From: VXYL01 sp965208525 | GTDB lineage: Bacteria; Pseudomonadota; Gammaproteobacteria; Pseudomonadales; Azotimanducaceae | Reading direction: 5' to 3' | NCBI GenBank assembly: GCA_965208525.1 | Contig: OZ242340.1 | Location: 1 to 64,000, forward strand | Length of the DNA: 64,000 nucleotides | In this document: positions 9,425 to 21,008 of the stretch, one piece after another | Position numbering within the stretch: the first letter of the stretch is position 1 | Layout: every line of letters starts with the position of its first letter | Notes under the pieces: generated by a model | What the model saw: only the letters and a program-made list of their open reading frames with translations | Told to the model about the DNA's origin: nothing | Database searches by the model: none | Translations under genes and position numbers: made by a program

Positions 9425-9523
9425 GGGCTTGTCCCGTCCCGCGCCCTGACGGGCGCGTTGGCAGTTTGCTGCGCAACTGCTTCAGACGCTGCGACGGACT
9501 TCGGCACAGGACGGGACAAGCCC
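9425..9523. repeat. Composite multi-hairpin intergenic element
   Basis: A perfect 15-bp inverted repeat (GGGCTTGTCCCGTCC at 9425-9439, its complement at 9509-9523) encloses a second hairpin GCGCCC-TGAC-GGGCGC at 9441-9456. The outer right arm is followed by CGTCTCCTACGG. The same plan, one sequence-specific hairpin next to a short GC hairpin, recurs at 33.7, 35.1 and 39.8 kb. It lies between the integrase and symporter genes and may also end symporter transcription. Confidence 0.6.
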
Positions 9524-9528
9524 GTCTC

Positions 9529-10983
9529 CTACGGACCCGATCCCCGCATCTCGAACAGCCGTTGCACCTGGGCGTCGGCCACGAGTTTCCCCCGCGCGGA
9601 AACGACGACGTAAACCGCCATCGATGCCGCTAGCGCCGGGAACACTTCGTGCAGGAACGACGTGAGGCCGAGCGCGAGCCAAGCCACCAGAACGGCGATG
9701 CCGACGCCGAATGCCGCGAGGGCCGCAGCTTCATTGCCGCGCCGCCAATGCAATCCCAAGAGCACGGTGGGCAGGAAGCAGACGGCGTAGAGGCTGCCGG
9801 AGAAAATGGTGAGTTCGACGATGCCGCCGGGTGGGCGCAGGGCGATCAGGGCGGCCACGGCGGCGAAGGCGATGACGCCGATGCGGGTCAGGCGCACTTC
9901 CGTCGCTTCCGAATTCGGTCGCACGAGGTCGCGCGACGTCACCGAGGCGGCCACCAGCAGCACGCTGTCGAGAGACGACATGGCGGCACCGAGGATAGCC
10001 ACCACGAGGAAGTCGCTCACGAGGCGGGGGAACACGGAAGCGTCGGTTACCAGCATCGGGATGATGACATCCGTGTCGGTCACGCCGTCGAGCAGAAACC
10101 GAGCGTACAGCCCCAGCGGGAACAGACAGAACTGAATCACCAGGATGCCGCCGACGGCCACCCAGATGCCGGTGCGGAGACTCCGTTCGTCACGCAGGCC
10201 GTAGAAGCGCGATACCTGTCGGGGATCGATCAGGAGCTTGAGCGAGCCGGCGAGGGCAATGCCGAGCAGCACCGGGAAGGGAATGGCGGCGTCGAGATCG
10301 AACAGGCGTTCCGCTCCGGCTAATTCCGTCACCTGCGTTACGGTGCCGATGCCGCCGGCCGCGTGGGTTATGAAGCCGAACAGCAATACAGACCCCACCA
10401 GCATCAGTGCGCCCTGCAGAACATCCGTGCGTACCACCGAAAGGAACCCGCCGACCGCGGTGTAGGCCACGACGATCACCAGATTCACGCCCACCGCCGC
10501 CTCGTAGGGGATGCCGAGGAACGCCTCGAACAGATGCCCCACGCCTTTGAAGATGGCGATCATGTAGAGAAGGCTGGAGAAGACGATGATCGCTCCCGCC
10601 GCCCGCCGCACCCGGTCGCTGCCGAAGCGAACGGCCAAGAGGTCCGGCACCGTCACGGAGTTCCAATCCGCCGCAAAGCGACGGATGCGCGGCGCCACCA
10701 GCTTCCACGAGACCCACGTGAAAAGCACTAGCAGCACCGCCATCGTCAGCCACGGCGCACCGTATTCATAGCCCTTGCCGGAGTGTCCCAAGTAGCTGTT
10801 CGTGCTGGCAAACGTGGCATAGAACGAGATGCCGATGGCCACCCCGCCAAAGCGCCGGCCGCCGACAAAGTAATCCGCCGTGCCGCGAGTGCCCTGCAGC
10901 CCGGAACGCGCGTGCAGCACGAGCATTGCCGCATACGCCAGCAGCAACGCCGCCGCAAACCAATGTTCGATCAGCCAGGTCAC
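9529..10983 (-). CDS. Sodium:solute symporter (SSS family)
   Basis: 484 residues, GTG start. About 13 hydrophobic helices span the whole length, beginning with an N-terminal one (HWFAAALLLAYAAMLVL). SSS signatures include the YFVGGRRFGGVAIGISFYATF region after TM1, a helix with AAVGVNLVIVVAYTAVGGF, and the AILGAAMSSLDSVLLVAASV segment that carries the Na+-site Ser/Asp cluster in this family. It acts in the inner membrane and couples Na+ influx to uptake of a small organic solute. The substrate (sugar, pantothenate, proline-like) cannot be read from the sequence. It is transcribed in the same direction as the MOSC gene 108 bp upstream but probably independently. Confidence 0.85.
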   Translation of the reverse strand: MTWLIEHWFAAALLLAYAAMLVLHARSGLQGTRGTADYFVGGRRFGGVAIGISFYATFASTNSYLGHSGKGYEYGAPWLTMAVLLVLFTWVSWKLVAPRIRRFAADWNSVTVPDLLAVRFGSDRVRRAAGAIIVFSSLLYMIAIFKGVGHLFEAFLGIPYEAAVGVNLVIVVAYTAVGGFLSVVRTDVLQGALMLVGSVLLFGFITHAAGGIGTVTQVTELAGAERLFDLDAAIPFPVLLGIALAGSLKLLIDPRQVSRFYGLRDERSLRTGIWVAVGGILVIQFCLFPLGLYARFLLDGVTDTDVIIPMLVTDASVFPRLVSDFLVVAILGAAMSSLDSVLLVAASVTSRDLVRPNSEATEVRLTRIGVIAFAAVAALIALRPPGGIVELTIFSGSLYAVCFLPTVLLGLHWRRGNEAAALAAFGVGIAVLVAWLALGLTSFLHEVFPALAASMAVYVVVSARGKLVADAQVQRLFEMRGSGP

Positions 10984-11091
10984 GCCGCTGCAACCCCCGC
11001 CTGTAGCCGGCGCATCCTATCCCGGAGCGAGCGCAAGGCGTGCCCTTCCTCCGAGAGATCGGCAGTTCCTCGCTTTACACCAAGCCGATCG

Positions 11092-11571
11092 CTACGAGTC
11101 GATAGACGTCACTCGGTCGCCGGGCCCGATCTCGCCACTGGCCACGATTTCGGCAAAGAGGCCCGAGCGGTGTACGAGTGCTTTGGCGACGCGCTTGCGG
11201 ACGATCGCTTCAAGCCGCGCGCAGGGCTCGTTCAGCTTCAACCCTCGCAGGGTCGCACCACCGACGCGGAAGCGACGCCCCACCAAATGGGTCAGCGGCA
11301 CGCCACGCGTGATGACGTTCATCCGGCACTCATGCGGTGCCAGCACCAGATTGTGGTCTCGAAGCACGGTTTCGAGCACCTCCGTCTCAAACAGCGTGAT
11401 CTGACGTCGCGCCCCCTTGTGATCGGAGAAATGACCTGACTCCTTGCCCAGACAATAGCGGTCTCCCCGCACGCCTTGTCCCGCGATCGCTTCGATCCGG
11501 GCAGGCGAGGTCATTGCCGCACCCCCGTCTTCTGCCAGGTGGACCGAACACACTTGCCCTTCCCACGCCAT
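11092..11571 (-). CDS. MOSC domain protein
   Basis: 159 residues, ATG start, with AGAGGAAAA upstream on the complement. The MOSC fold signature is present: GVRGDRY near residue 35, then LFETEVLETV, ECRMNVITRGVPL, and the conserved C-terminal NEPCARLEA with its cysteine. Known: MOSC domains occur in molybdenum-cofactor sulfurases and in YiiM/mARC-type proteins and bind sulfur or Moco through the conserved Cys. The stand-alone size fits a small YiiM-like protein. It is divergent from the MocR regulator with a 100-bp shared promoter region, so it is a plausible target of that regulator. Confidence 0.85.
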   Translation of the reverse strand: MAWEGQVCSVHLAEDGGAAMTSPARIEAIAGQGVRGDRYCLGKESGHFSDHKGARRQITLFETEVLETVLRDHNLVLAPHECRMNVITRGVPLTHLVGRRFRVGGATLRGLKLNEPCARLEAIVRKRVAKALVHRSGLFAEIVASGEIGPGDRVTSIDS

Positions 11572-11652
11572 GCTCCATTTTCCTCTTGCAACACCAACGC
11601 GCAGCCTCCCCTATCTTTGGATGCACAAAAAGCTCCAAAATAGGTAGATTCG

Positions 11653-11662
11653 TTGGTACCAA
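11653..11662. promoter_or_regulatory. Palindrome in the divergent MOSC/MocR promoter region
   Basis: TTGGTACCAA lies 9 bp before the MocR start and within the 100 bp shared with the MOSC gene. It is the only clear dyad there. MocR regulators commonly bind next to their own start and regulate a divergent neighbour, so this is a candidate operator. The short length makes the call tentative. Confidence 0.3.
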
Positions 11663-11671
11663 TATGGCCCG

Positions 11672-13147
11672 ATGTCCCAGCTTGCCCTTGCACTCAAGCC
11701 CGGCCAGCCCTTGAACAGGGCCGTTTACGCAGCGTTGCGCGAGAGGATTTTGGAAGGGAGCATCTCGTCCGGACGGCTCCCTTCATCCCGCGTCCTCGCC
11801 GAAGAGTTGTGCGTCTCGCGCAACACGGTGCTCTTCGCATACGAGCAACTGGCTGCGGAAGGCTATGTCGAGACTCGTCGTGGGGCCGGCACATTCGTGG
11901 TTCCTGCGGTCGGAACCCGAAGCCAGGCAAGGCACCAGATTGAAACCAGACCCGGCGCGCGACATCGCTTATCTGGACTCGGCGCTCGCCTCGCTGCAGC
12001 ACAGTCGGAAGCGACACGTAGCGCAGGCAAGGCCCGCAAACCCGTTCCCTACGACCTGCGCTCTGCGGGATCGGGTTACGACCGCCGGACACTCAACGCT
12101 TGGGCACGCCTGCTCGCCCGCCATGCACGCAACTTGCCGCGTGCGTTGCCGGGTTACCAGCCCCCCGGCGGCTTCCCGGGGTTGCGTGAGGCGTTGGCCG
12201 AGTACCTGGCGCGTGCTCGTGGCCTCGACTGCGTACCGGAACAGGTCATCGTCACGCAAGGCTCCCAGCAAGGGATCGACATCTGCCTTCGCCTCTTTGT
12301 CGATCCGGGCGATTCCGTGGCCATTGAGGAGCCACACTGGACCGGGTACTCGCATTGCTTGGCGGCCTGCGGTGCCCGCGTCGTTTGCATCCCGGCGGAC
12401 GAGCGGGGCATGCAAGTGGAGCAACTTGAAAACCATGTTGACGCGAAAGTCGTCTGCGTGACGCCATCGCACCAGTTCCCGACGGGTGGCGTTATGCCAC
12501 TCACGCGTCGCCTGCATCTCCTTGACTGGGCGCAAAGGCATCGGGCGGCGATACTCGAGGACGACTACGACAGCGAATTCCGCTACGAGGGCCGTCCCAT
12601 CGAGTGTCTGCACAGCCTTGACGACCATGGGAGGGTCGTCTATCTCGGCTCGGCCTCAAGGATGCTGTTTCCTGCGCTCCGCATCGGTTGGGCCGTCGTC
12701 CCGGCAACACTCTCGCGCACGTTCGAGCAACTCAAGGCGACGACCGACCGAGACACACCGAGTCTTGAGCAGCTTGCCTTCGCAGATTTCATCCGTGAGG
12801 GGCTCCTGGAACGGCACGTGCGGCGAGCCCGCAAGCGTCTCGCCAGCCGGCGCTCGGCACTCTTGGAGGCCCTCGACCGGGAGCTACCCGAGCGTGCGGA
12901 AGTGACGGGCGCGAGTGCGGGAATCCATGTGCTCCTACGCTTGCGTGAGCTTCCCCAAGCCGCCTTCGTGCCATTGCGGCAGGCGTGCTTGGCCCGCGGC
13001 ATCCGCATCTACTCCGCGGCGCCGAACTATGCACAGCCGCCGGCACACGTGGAGCTTCTCGTTGGCTACGCCTCTCTCTCCGAAGAGGACATCAGGTCGG
13101 CGATCTCAGGACTGCGGGAGGCACTGGACAGTCTAGCCAACCCATAG
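11672..13147 (+). CDS. MocR-type GntR/aminotransferase regulator lacking the PLP lysine
   Basis: 491 residues. N-terminal winged HTH of the GntR type (residues ~10-78: LNRAVYAALRERILEGSISS, SRVLAEELCVSRNTV, GAGTFVV) is joined to a fold-type I aminotransferase-like domain (~125-485). Family motifs include GYQPPGGFPGLREALAEYL, TQGSQQGIDI, PSHQFPTGG and EDDYDSEFRY. Known: MocR proteins bind PLP at a Lys in a G-T-x-S-K segment. Here the segment reads GSASRMLFPALRIGW, so R330 replaces the lysine. The ATG has no obvious ribosome-binding site. Probably a transcription factor for the divergent MOSC gene; whether it binds PLP is doubtful unless the codon is an error. Confidence 0.9.
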   Translation: MSQLALALKPGQPLNRAVYAALRERILEGSISSGRLPSSRVLAEELCVSRNTVLFAYEQLAAEGYVETRRGAGTFVVPAVGTRSQARHQIETRPGARHRLSGLGARLAAAQSEATRSAGKARKPVPYDLRSAGSGYDRRTLNAWARLLARHARNLPRALPGYQPPGGFPGLREALAEYLARARGLDCVPEQVIVTQGSQQGIDICLRLFVDPGDSVAIEEPHWTGYSHCLAACGARVVCIPADERGMQVEQLENHVDAKVVCVTPSHQFPTGGVMPLTRRLHLLDWAQRHRAAILEDDYDSEFRYEGRPIECLHSLDDHGRVVYLGSASRMLFPALRIGWAVVPATLSRTFEQLKATTDRDTPSLEQLAFADFIREGLLERHVRRARKRLASRRSALLEALDRELPERAEVTGASAGIHVLLRLRELPQAAFVPLRQACLARGIRIYSAAPNYAQPPAHVELLVGYASLSEEDIRSAISGLREALDSLANP

Positions 13148-13325
13148 CGGAGGCGACCCCATGCCCCTCCCGGCGTAGCCACGTGAAGAGGCGGCAGCCC
13201 CAGGCTGAGGGCTTGGCGGCAATGTGCAACGCCGCGCTCGAGCTTCGCCGCGGTCGTCAACGGCTCGATCCATCGGATGATGTCACCCTGCGCGAACTCT
13301 TGGGGGCATCGTTGCCGTAGGTGCA

Positions 13326-14668
13326 TCAGGGGCTGGTTGTGCGGAAGGGGATGTTGGCGTGGGCTGTGTGGCCTTGGGGGTCGGAGGCGTAGGCGAACAG
13401 GCGGTATGCGCCGGGCTCAGGTGCCTGCAAAGTGATGGTGGGGCGAGTGGGATCGTCCATCAGGCCGGGGATGTCGGGGATCGCGGGTTCGTAGTCGCCA
13501 CCGTCGGTAGTGGCCGTGCTTTCGGGCTTTAGGTGCCAGCGGTAGGTTAGGCGGTCGCCGTTTGGGTCGCGGGTGGTGAGTTCGGCATGGTAGTGCCTGC
13601 CGGTTACGAGAGTCACTTTGTTGCTGGCAGTGTGGTTGTTGAGGCGCATTGCTTGGATCACGGGGGCTTGGTTGGGGGGATGTTGGCCGGACCATGCGAG
13701 TTGCATGGCGTCCACGGCTGCGGTGGGTTGGCCGGATGGGGTGAAAAGGCTGTACCACGTGGGCGTGCGTTCCTGTTTTTGGCCCCACAGGAACACGTAG
13801 CTGCCGAGGCACAGGCCGCCCCCTGGCGCGCTTGCGAGATGGGGTTCGATGAGTTGGCGGTAGCCGTTTAGGTAGTGGAGGGCCTTGGTGGTGCTGTCCA
13901 TTTCCACGGGGGCGCCCCATGCGGTTTGGCTTGCTTCCCAATGGCCTATGGGGCCCCATTCGGTGACCATGAAGGGCCGGCCGGCAAACCACTCGTCTGC
14001 GTAGCGCGGCATCAACGCCAGCGCGCCGTAGAGCTGGATGCTGATGAAGTCGAGGTCTGGGGCGCGCTCCTTCACGACTTCGATGGGCTCCTCGCCAGCC
14101 GTGATGGTGGTGGTGGTTGGGTGGTTGGGGTCCAACTCGTGGATCATCTTCGACAGCGCATTCACCTCGTCGTACACGCGCCCGTCCTTCATGCCGTGGT
14201 TGAGTTCGTTGCCGATGATCCAGGCGAGGAGGGCAGGGTGGTCGCGGTAGCGTTCGACTGCTTCTCGCACTCGTTGCCGCTGCGCTGCCACCTGATCCTC
14301 GTCGCCGTAGTCCATGCCCCAGCGTTCTGCGGCTACCGGCAGGCCGAGTGCCACGGTCAGGCCGTTCTTGGCGGCTTCGTCGAGGTCGCGACCGGCAGTT
14401 TCGATGCCCCAGGTGCGCACGGAGTTGCCGCCGCGTTCCGCGAGGGTGCGGTAGTCCACGCCGACTACTCCTGCGCCCTTGACGACATAGGGCTGGCCGC
14501 CCCGGAGGAGCTGGAAGCCGTCACCGTGCGCGACGACTTTGACTTCGATGGGTTGCGCGTGGAGCAGCGAGGCCGCCAGCGTGCAAAACAGCAACGTTGT
14601 CCGAAGCACACGGGCCTTGTGGCGAAGCTCCCGCGCTTGGGGCGAGGGCATCTTGCCCCCATGGCGCT

Positions 14669-14672
<4 letters not shown>
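13326..14672 (-). CDS. Secreted glycoside hydrolase, GH2-type TIM barrel
   Basis: 448 residues from the ATG at 14672, which overlaps the GH3 stop as ATGA. The frame is open further upstream, but that part is Arg/Pro-rich and antisense to intergenic sequence. A signal peptide is visible (VLRTTLLFCTLAASLLHAQ). Motifs: GVDYRTLAERGGNSVRTWG, acid/base E156 in WIIGNELNHG, nucleophile E238 in MVTEWGPIG. These fit the clan A catalytic domain of GH2 enzymes without the flanking beta-sandwich domains. A C-terminal Ig-like region (~340-445) follows. Likely periplasmic or outer-membrane, releasing glycosyl units for the locus. The substrate is not deducible; GH5-like clan A families remain alternatives. 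Confidence 0.8.
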
Positions 14673-16602
<1,930 letters not shown>

Positions 16603-16606
<4 letters not shown>

Positions 16607-17649
16607 GCCACGCCCGGTGCGGACGTCGAGCGCCGCACCACCAATCGGCAATCGAAGGTCTTGCGAACGTGGGTGGCCCGCTCGCCTCGAATCCACTCGA
16701 GCAGCAGTTCCGCCGCTTGCGACGCGATCTCGACGATGGGCTGCCGTACCGTGGTGAGCGGCGGCCAGGTGTGCAACGCCGTCGGAGAGTCGTCGAAGCC
16801 AGCCACCGACAGCTCTGCCGGCAAGGCGATGCCCGCTTCCTGTGCCGCGACGATCACGCCAGCCGCCATGTCGTCGTTGCTGGCTACGATCGCGGTGGGG
16901 CGGTTTGCCAGCCCGAAAAGCCCATGCGCCGCCGCCTTGCCGGACTCGAAATCGAACAGCCCCGGCACGATCAGGCTCTCGTCCACGGTCATGCCGCGAT
17001 CGCGCAAGGCTCGCAGGTGACCGTCGAGTCGGGCGCTGGCGGCACCGTGGCGCGGGTCGCCTTGAATGAAGCCGATGCGAGCGTGCCCCAAGTCGAGCAG
17101 GTGCTCGGTGAGAGTGCGGCTGCCGGCGAAATCGTCAGGCCCCACCGACGTCCAGCGCGTGTCCGTGATGCCGGGGGAAATCTGCACGAACGGCACGTCC
17201 CGCTCGGTGAGGGCATTGGTGAGGTCCGGACGATCCCCGATGGGCGCGGTGAGCACCATTCCGTCCACGCGGGTCTGGGTCAGAAATCGCACGATGTCCT
17301 CCGTCGCTGGGTTCTCGCTCGAAGGCCGCAGCAACAGCGCATAGCCGTGCGCTTGGCAAACGCCGAAAACGCCATCGAGGATCTGTTGGATGTAGCTGAA
17401 TTCGTGTGGGTTTTCATAAAGCAGGCCGATCGAAAAGGTGCGTCTTCCGGCAAGCCCCCTGGCGGCGGGATTGGGCTCGTATTGCAGTTCGCGCACCGCC
17501 TCCATCACCCGTTCCCGCGTCTCGGAGCGCACGTTGGCTTCGTGGTTGATGACCCGCGAAACGGTCTTGATGGAAACTCCCGCGCGACGGGCAACGTCTC
17601 GGATCGTGGCGCGGACGGGTGTGCGCCCGCTCGTTGTGGTTTCTTGCAT
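16603..17649 (-). CDS. LacI-family transcriptional regulator of the polysaccharide locus
   Basis: 348 residues, ATG start. The LacI HTH is at ~14-33 (ATIRDVARRAGVSIKTVSRVI), with the hinge helix near NPAARGLAGRR. A periplasmic-binding-protein-like effector domain follows (IGLLYENPHEFSYIQQILDG, GHARIGFIQGD, PTAIVASNDDMAAGV, VAGFDDSP, PPLTTVRQP). Known: binds a dyad operator and releases it on binding a sugar. A dyad matching the LacI-type centre is 17 bp upstream of the gene, and two more lie on the TonB-receptor promoter, so autoregulation plus control of the whole locus is likely. Co-transcribed with GH3. Confidence 0.93.
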
Positions 17650-17665
17650 CCGCGTTGAGGATCGA

Positions 17666-17679
17666 TGACAACGGTGTCA
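17666..17679. promoter_or_regulatory. LacI-type operator before the regulator gene
   Basis: TGACAACGGTGTCA, a 14-bp dyad differing by one base from the perfect palindrome TGACAACGTTGTCA found at the TonB-receptor promoter. On the coding strand it follows TTGGGC-N17-TAGGAT, a weak promoter-like pair, so it would sit at the transcription start. Shared spelling with the receptor sites indicates one regulator. Confidence 0.65.
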
Positions 17680-17728
17680 GTTTATCCTATCGAGGGGATT
17701 CTGCCTGCCCAACGAAGAGTCGCCGAGG

Positions 17729-19210
17729 TCAGGCCCGGCAGTAGTGATCGATGAAGCGTTGGTGTTTCGGGAGCTGGCGCACCATTCCCTCCACGTTGCC
17801 GTGGATGCCACTGAGGAAGCGCGCGAGTTCCTCGTCGCTCATCATGTTGACGATGGGGTGGTACTGCTCTGGCAGCAGGCCTTGTCCCAGCATCACCTGA
17901 ATCCACGAGTTTTCGCCGAAGAGCTCGGTCGGCACCTTGAACACGCGGCCGGCCTGGCGGAAGAGTTCAATGCGGTGGCGGAGCGAGTCGGGCACATCCA
18001 TGCTGGCGCAATGCCGCCAGAAGTCCGTGTCGCGCCGCTCCGTCACGTGGTAGTGCAGGATGATGAAGTCGCGCACGTTGTCGATCTCGAACTTCATCTG
18101 GCTGTTGAACTCGTCGATGTCCGGCTGGCGGATGCCGTCATAGGGGAACATCTGCATCAGGCGGATGATGCTGCGTTGGATCAGATGGATGCTGGTGGAT
18201 TCGAGCGGCTCGATGAAGCCGGAGGCGAGACCCATGGCGATGCAGTTGCGGTGCCAGTGTTGGTGCCGTTGCCCGGTTCGAAAGCGGATCACCCGCGGCT
18301 CCGTCAGCATGTCGCCGGTCACGTTTTCCTTCAGGTGCGCCACCGCTTCGTCGTCGGACCAGTGTTCGGAGGAGAACACTACGCCGTTGCCGACGCGATG
18401 TTGCAGCGGAATGCGCCACTGCCAGCCGGCGCCGCGGGCAATGGCGCGCGTGTATGGCAACGGTTGTGACAGTGCTTCGGTCTGCACGGCCACCGCGCGG
18501 TCGCAGGGCAGCCAGTGGCGCCAGTCCTCGTAGCCCACCTCCAGCGCGCCTTCGATCAAGAGGCCGCGAAAGCCCGTGCAATCGATGAAGAGATCGCCCT
18601 CGATGCGCTGTCCCGACTGCAGTTGCAGGGCGGTGATGAAGCCGGTCTCGGCGTCCTTCTCCACTGCCTGGATGCGCCCTTCCTGCCGCACCGCGCCGTG
18701 CTCCTCGGCCATGGCGCGCAGGAACGCGGCATAGCGCGAGGCGTCGAAGTGATAGGCGTAGTTGAGGCCCTGGCTCGGCAGCACGGCAAATCGGCCTTGC
18801 TTGGCCGCCAGCCATTCCTTGCAATACTCGCCGAACTCCCGGGCGATCCCCATGCGCTGTCCCTTGAGCCAGAAGTGCTGGAATCCGGCGGCCCAGCTAT
18901 CCCGTCCGGTCCAGCCGAAGGAGTGGATGTAGTTCTTGCCGAGGTCGCGCCAGTTCTCGAACGAGATGCCTAGCTTGAAGGTGCCCTGGACCGCGCGCAC
19001 GAAGTCCTGCTCCTTCACCTTCAGCAGTTCGTGCAGCGTCAGCAGTGTTGGGATGGTGGCCTCGCCAACGCCAACGGTGCCGATCTCTTCGGACTCCACC
19101 AGCGTGATGTCGAGGGTCTTGCCGAGGAGCTTCGCAAGCGACGCCGCGGCCATCCAGCCGGCGGTGCCGCCACCGGCAATCACGACCTTGTGGATCTTCC
19201 TGTGCTGCAC
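17729..19210 (-). CDS. Tryptophan-halogenase-like flavoprotein (PUL type), copy 1
   Basis: 493 residues, GTG start with GGAG 8 nt upstream. An FAD-binding Rossmann motif opens the protein (GGGTAGWMAAASLAK). Other family hallmarks are VGVGEATIPT, the lysine in TFKLGISFENW, DLFIDCTGFRGLLIEG, the halogenase signature GWQWRIPLQHRVGNG and GFIEPLESTSIHL. It looks complete. Known: in Xanthomonas/Caulobacter-type carbohydrate loci these homologues sit with TonB receptors, SapC and cupin proteins, and their reaction is unproven, so a role in indole halogenation should not be assumed. Last gene of the halogenase/SapC/cupin operon, 47 nt after the cupin. Confidence 0.9.
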   Translation of the reverse strand: MQHRKIHKVVIAGGGTAGWMAAASLAKLLGKTLDITLVESEEIGTVGVGEATIPTLLTLHELLKVKEQDFVRAVQGTFKLGISFENWRDLGKNYIHSFGWTGRDSWAAGFQHFWLKGQRMGIAREFGEYCKEWLAAKQGRFAVLPSQGLNYAYHFDASRYAAFLRAMAEEHGAVRQEGRIQAVEKDAETGFITALQLQSGQRIEGDLFIDCTGFRGLLIEGALEVGYEDWRHWLPCDRAVAVQTEALSQPLPYTRAIARGAGWQWRIPLQHRVGNGVVFSSEHWSDDEAVAHLKENVTGDMLTEPRVIRFRTGQRHQHWHRNCIAMGLASGFIEPLESTSIHLIQRSIIRLMQMFPYDGIRQPDIDEFNSQMKFEIDNVRDFIILHYHVTERRDTDFWRHCASMDVPDSLRHRIELFRQAGRVFKVPTELFGENSWIQVMLGQGLLPEQYHPIVNMMSDEELARFLSGIHGNVEGMVRQLPKHQRFIDHYCRA

Positions 19211-19257
19211 GGTGCTTCTCCGTTAGGAATGCTCGACAAAGGCTGGTCCCATAGTCA

Positions 19258-20280
19258 TCACTGGTTCAGCCGGTTGAGCAGAGTGGCGCGAAGCCGCTTG
19301 GCGGATGCATCGTCGAACGTTGCGAGAAAGCCCTTGCCGGCGGCGGGTATGTGCTCATGCACGGACTCGTCGGCATCGAATACGTAGTGGTTGAAGAGGC
19401 CCCGCCACGCCTCGCGCTGGCGTTGCGGCAAGTCTCGCAATGCGAGCATCGCATGCAGCAGGGCGTCCGACGGGGCGCCGAGAGCAGCGGGCGAACTGCA
19501 CCACCAATAGTTGACGAGCAGATTGAATGCGGCAAGCGACTCGATGTGATGCCACCACATGCTGGGAACGAAGATGGCGTCGCCTGGCTTCAGCAAGGCT
19601 GTGCGCGCATGTCGCATCGCCTCGGCGAAGCGAGGGTGGCGGGCAAGGTCTGGGGCCGCGAAGTCCACCAGGCTGATGGCCTGCCCGGACGGGGTGCGCT
19701 CCACGGGCCCCACATAGAGATTGTCGATCTGATCCGGCGGCAACAGCGTGAAGCGGCGTTCGCCAGCCACCACGCAAGCTAGATTGTCGGGAAAGTCGTA
19801 GTGCGCCGAGATGCGCGTGCGACTGCCAAGCCAGAAGCTCGCCAGCGCATCGTCCTGCGGCAGCGCCACGTCGTTTTCGGCCCGGAAGCCGGGCAGCAAG
19901 GCGTCCACCGGGGTGGATCCGACATAGATTGTCGAGAGCCGGTCCTCGCGCCCCGCATCCGCCAGCCTTGCGACCACCTGGGGCACGGTAGCCTTGCCGC
20001 TCGCGAAGTTGAAGCCGGTGAAGTCGTCGTTGTAAAAGAACCTGCCGTCCATGCCGGAGTCGCCGGCATAGACCGTCACCGGTCCGTCGTTCCAGAACCT
20101 CGACAGATAGCGCGCCGCCGAATCCGCGGAGGCGCTGCACGCGGCCACGGCCGGCCAATCCGCTACCAGGCCCGGAAGATGCACCGGTTCATCGGCGTCG
20201 AAGACATGGGGCGGGATGGCCCAGCCGCCGCCGCTGGCGTCCAGCGTCGGCACCGGCGCCACATCGTCCAGCCAGTTCAC
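19258..20280 (-). CDS. Cupin-like/JmjC-domain protein (cupin_8)
   Basis: 340 residues, GTG start overlapping the SapC stop as GTGA. The beta-helix core has an iron-type HxD in SRTRISAHYDFPDN, then VVAGERRFTLLPPDQIDNLYVG, GDAIFVPSMWWHHIESL (distal His) and FNLLVNYWW. Known: JmjC/FIH-like cupin_8 proteins are Fe(II)/2-oxoglutarate oxygenases, and this branch typically sits between SapC and tryptophan-halogenase genes in TonB-receptor loci. The substrate is unknown. No signal peptide, so cytoplasmic. Confidence 0.88.
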   Translation of the reverse strand: MNWLDDVAPVPTLDASGGGWAIPPHVFDADEPVHLPGLVADWPAVAACSASADSAARYLSRFWNDGPVTVYAGDSGMDGRFFYNDDFTGFNFASGKATVPQVVARLADAGREDRLSTIYVGSTPVDALLPGFRAENDVALPQDDALASFWLGSRTRISAHYDFPDNLACVVAGERRFTLLPPDQIDNLYVGPVERTPSGQAISLVDFAAPDLARHPRFAEAMRHARTALLKPGDAIFVPSMWWHHIESLAAFNLLVNYWWCSSPAALGAPSDALLHAMLALRDLPQRQREAWRGLFNHYVFDADESVHEHIPAAGKGFLATFDDASAKRLRATLLNRLNQ

Positions 20281-21008
20281 GCTGCAGCCTCCCTAGCCCG
20301 GTTCTTCCGTTCAATCAGGCTCTGCACGCGGGCGAGGGAGGCAAGCGCCATGAACATCGGCATCAGGTAGCCGCTCTGGTTGAACGCACCTAACACATCG
20401 CCGCCGAGTGCTTGCACCTTCTCTTCGGCAACGCAGTGAAAGCCGAGCAACTGATTGCGCGAGCCATCGTTCAGTTCGATCTCGAAGGTGATGCTTTCAA
20501 GCAGTCCATGCTCGGCGAGCGCGGCACAGAAGCCCTTGCTGTGGTCGATGCCGGCATAGATGGTTTCGAGGAGGTTGGCGGCGCCTTCGAGGTACGGCGT
20601 GCGGCCGCCCAAGGGGGCGAACAGCGCTTCGCCCACTTCGGTGTTGACGCGGGGGTGTTCCATGTCGAGCGACAGCACGCGGGCACGCTCCGTGGCGCCT
20701 GGCCCGGTGGCCTCGCCGAAGCCGATGAGGAACGGCTCGCGCTGCACCATCGCCGGAATGTAGGACGCTTGCCAGCCGCCTTCGGCGAGAAAGAGATTCT
20801 CGCCTTCCTGAAAGCCGAACAGCGCCACCGGGTAGTAGTCGCCGGCCGAGTTTTGCTGGAACAGAATCGGATAGTGCGCCTGCACGTTGCGGAACTCGAA
20901 CGTGAAGGCCATCGCCAGCATGATGTCGTCGCCGTAGCGGGCGGAACGCTCGGTGATGATCTTCACGTCCTGATGGTCGACGTTATTGAGCAGGGCGTAG
21001 TCAGGCAC
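20277..21008 (-). CDS. SapC family protein
   Basis: 243 residues, GTG start overlapping the upstream halogenase-like gene by 8 nt. Shows the SapC pattern: NNVDHQDVKIITERSARYGD near the N-terminus, EFRNVQAHYPILFQ, YYPVALFGFQEGENLFL, YIPAMVQREPFLIG and a C-terminal LPMFMALASL-like helix (LMPMFMALASLARV). Known: SapC was named from a Campylobacter S-layer locus, and in gammaproteobacteria and Caulobacter it accompanies TonB receptors and halogenase-like genes. Biochemical role unsettled. No transmembrane segment or signal peptide is visible. Confidence 0.88.
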   Translation of the reverse strand: MPDYALLNNVDHQDVKIITERSARYGDDIMLAMAFTFEFRNVQAHYPILFQQNSAGDYYPVALFGFQEGENLFLAEGGWQASYIPAMVQREPFLIGFGEATGPGATERARVLSLDMEHPRVNTEVGEALFAPLGGRTPYLEGAANLLETIYAGIDHSKGFCAALAEHGLLESITFEIELNDGSRNQLLGFHCVAEEKVQALGGDVLGAFNQSGYLMPMFMALASLARVQSLIERKNRAREAAA

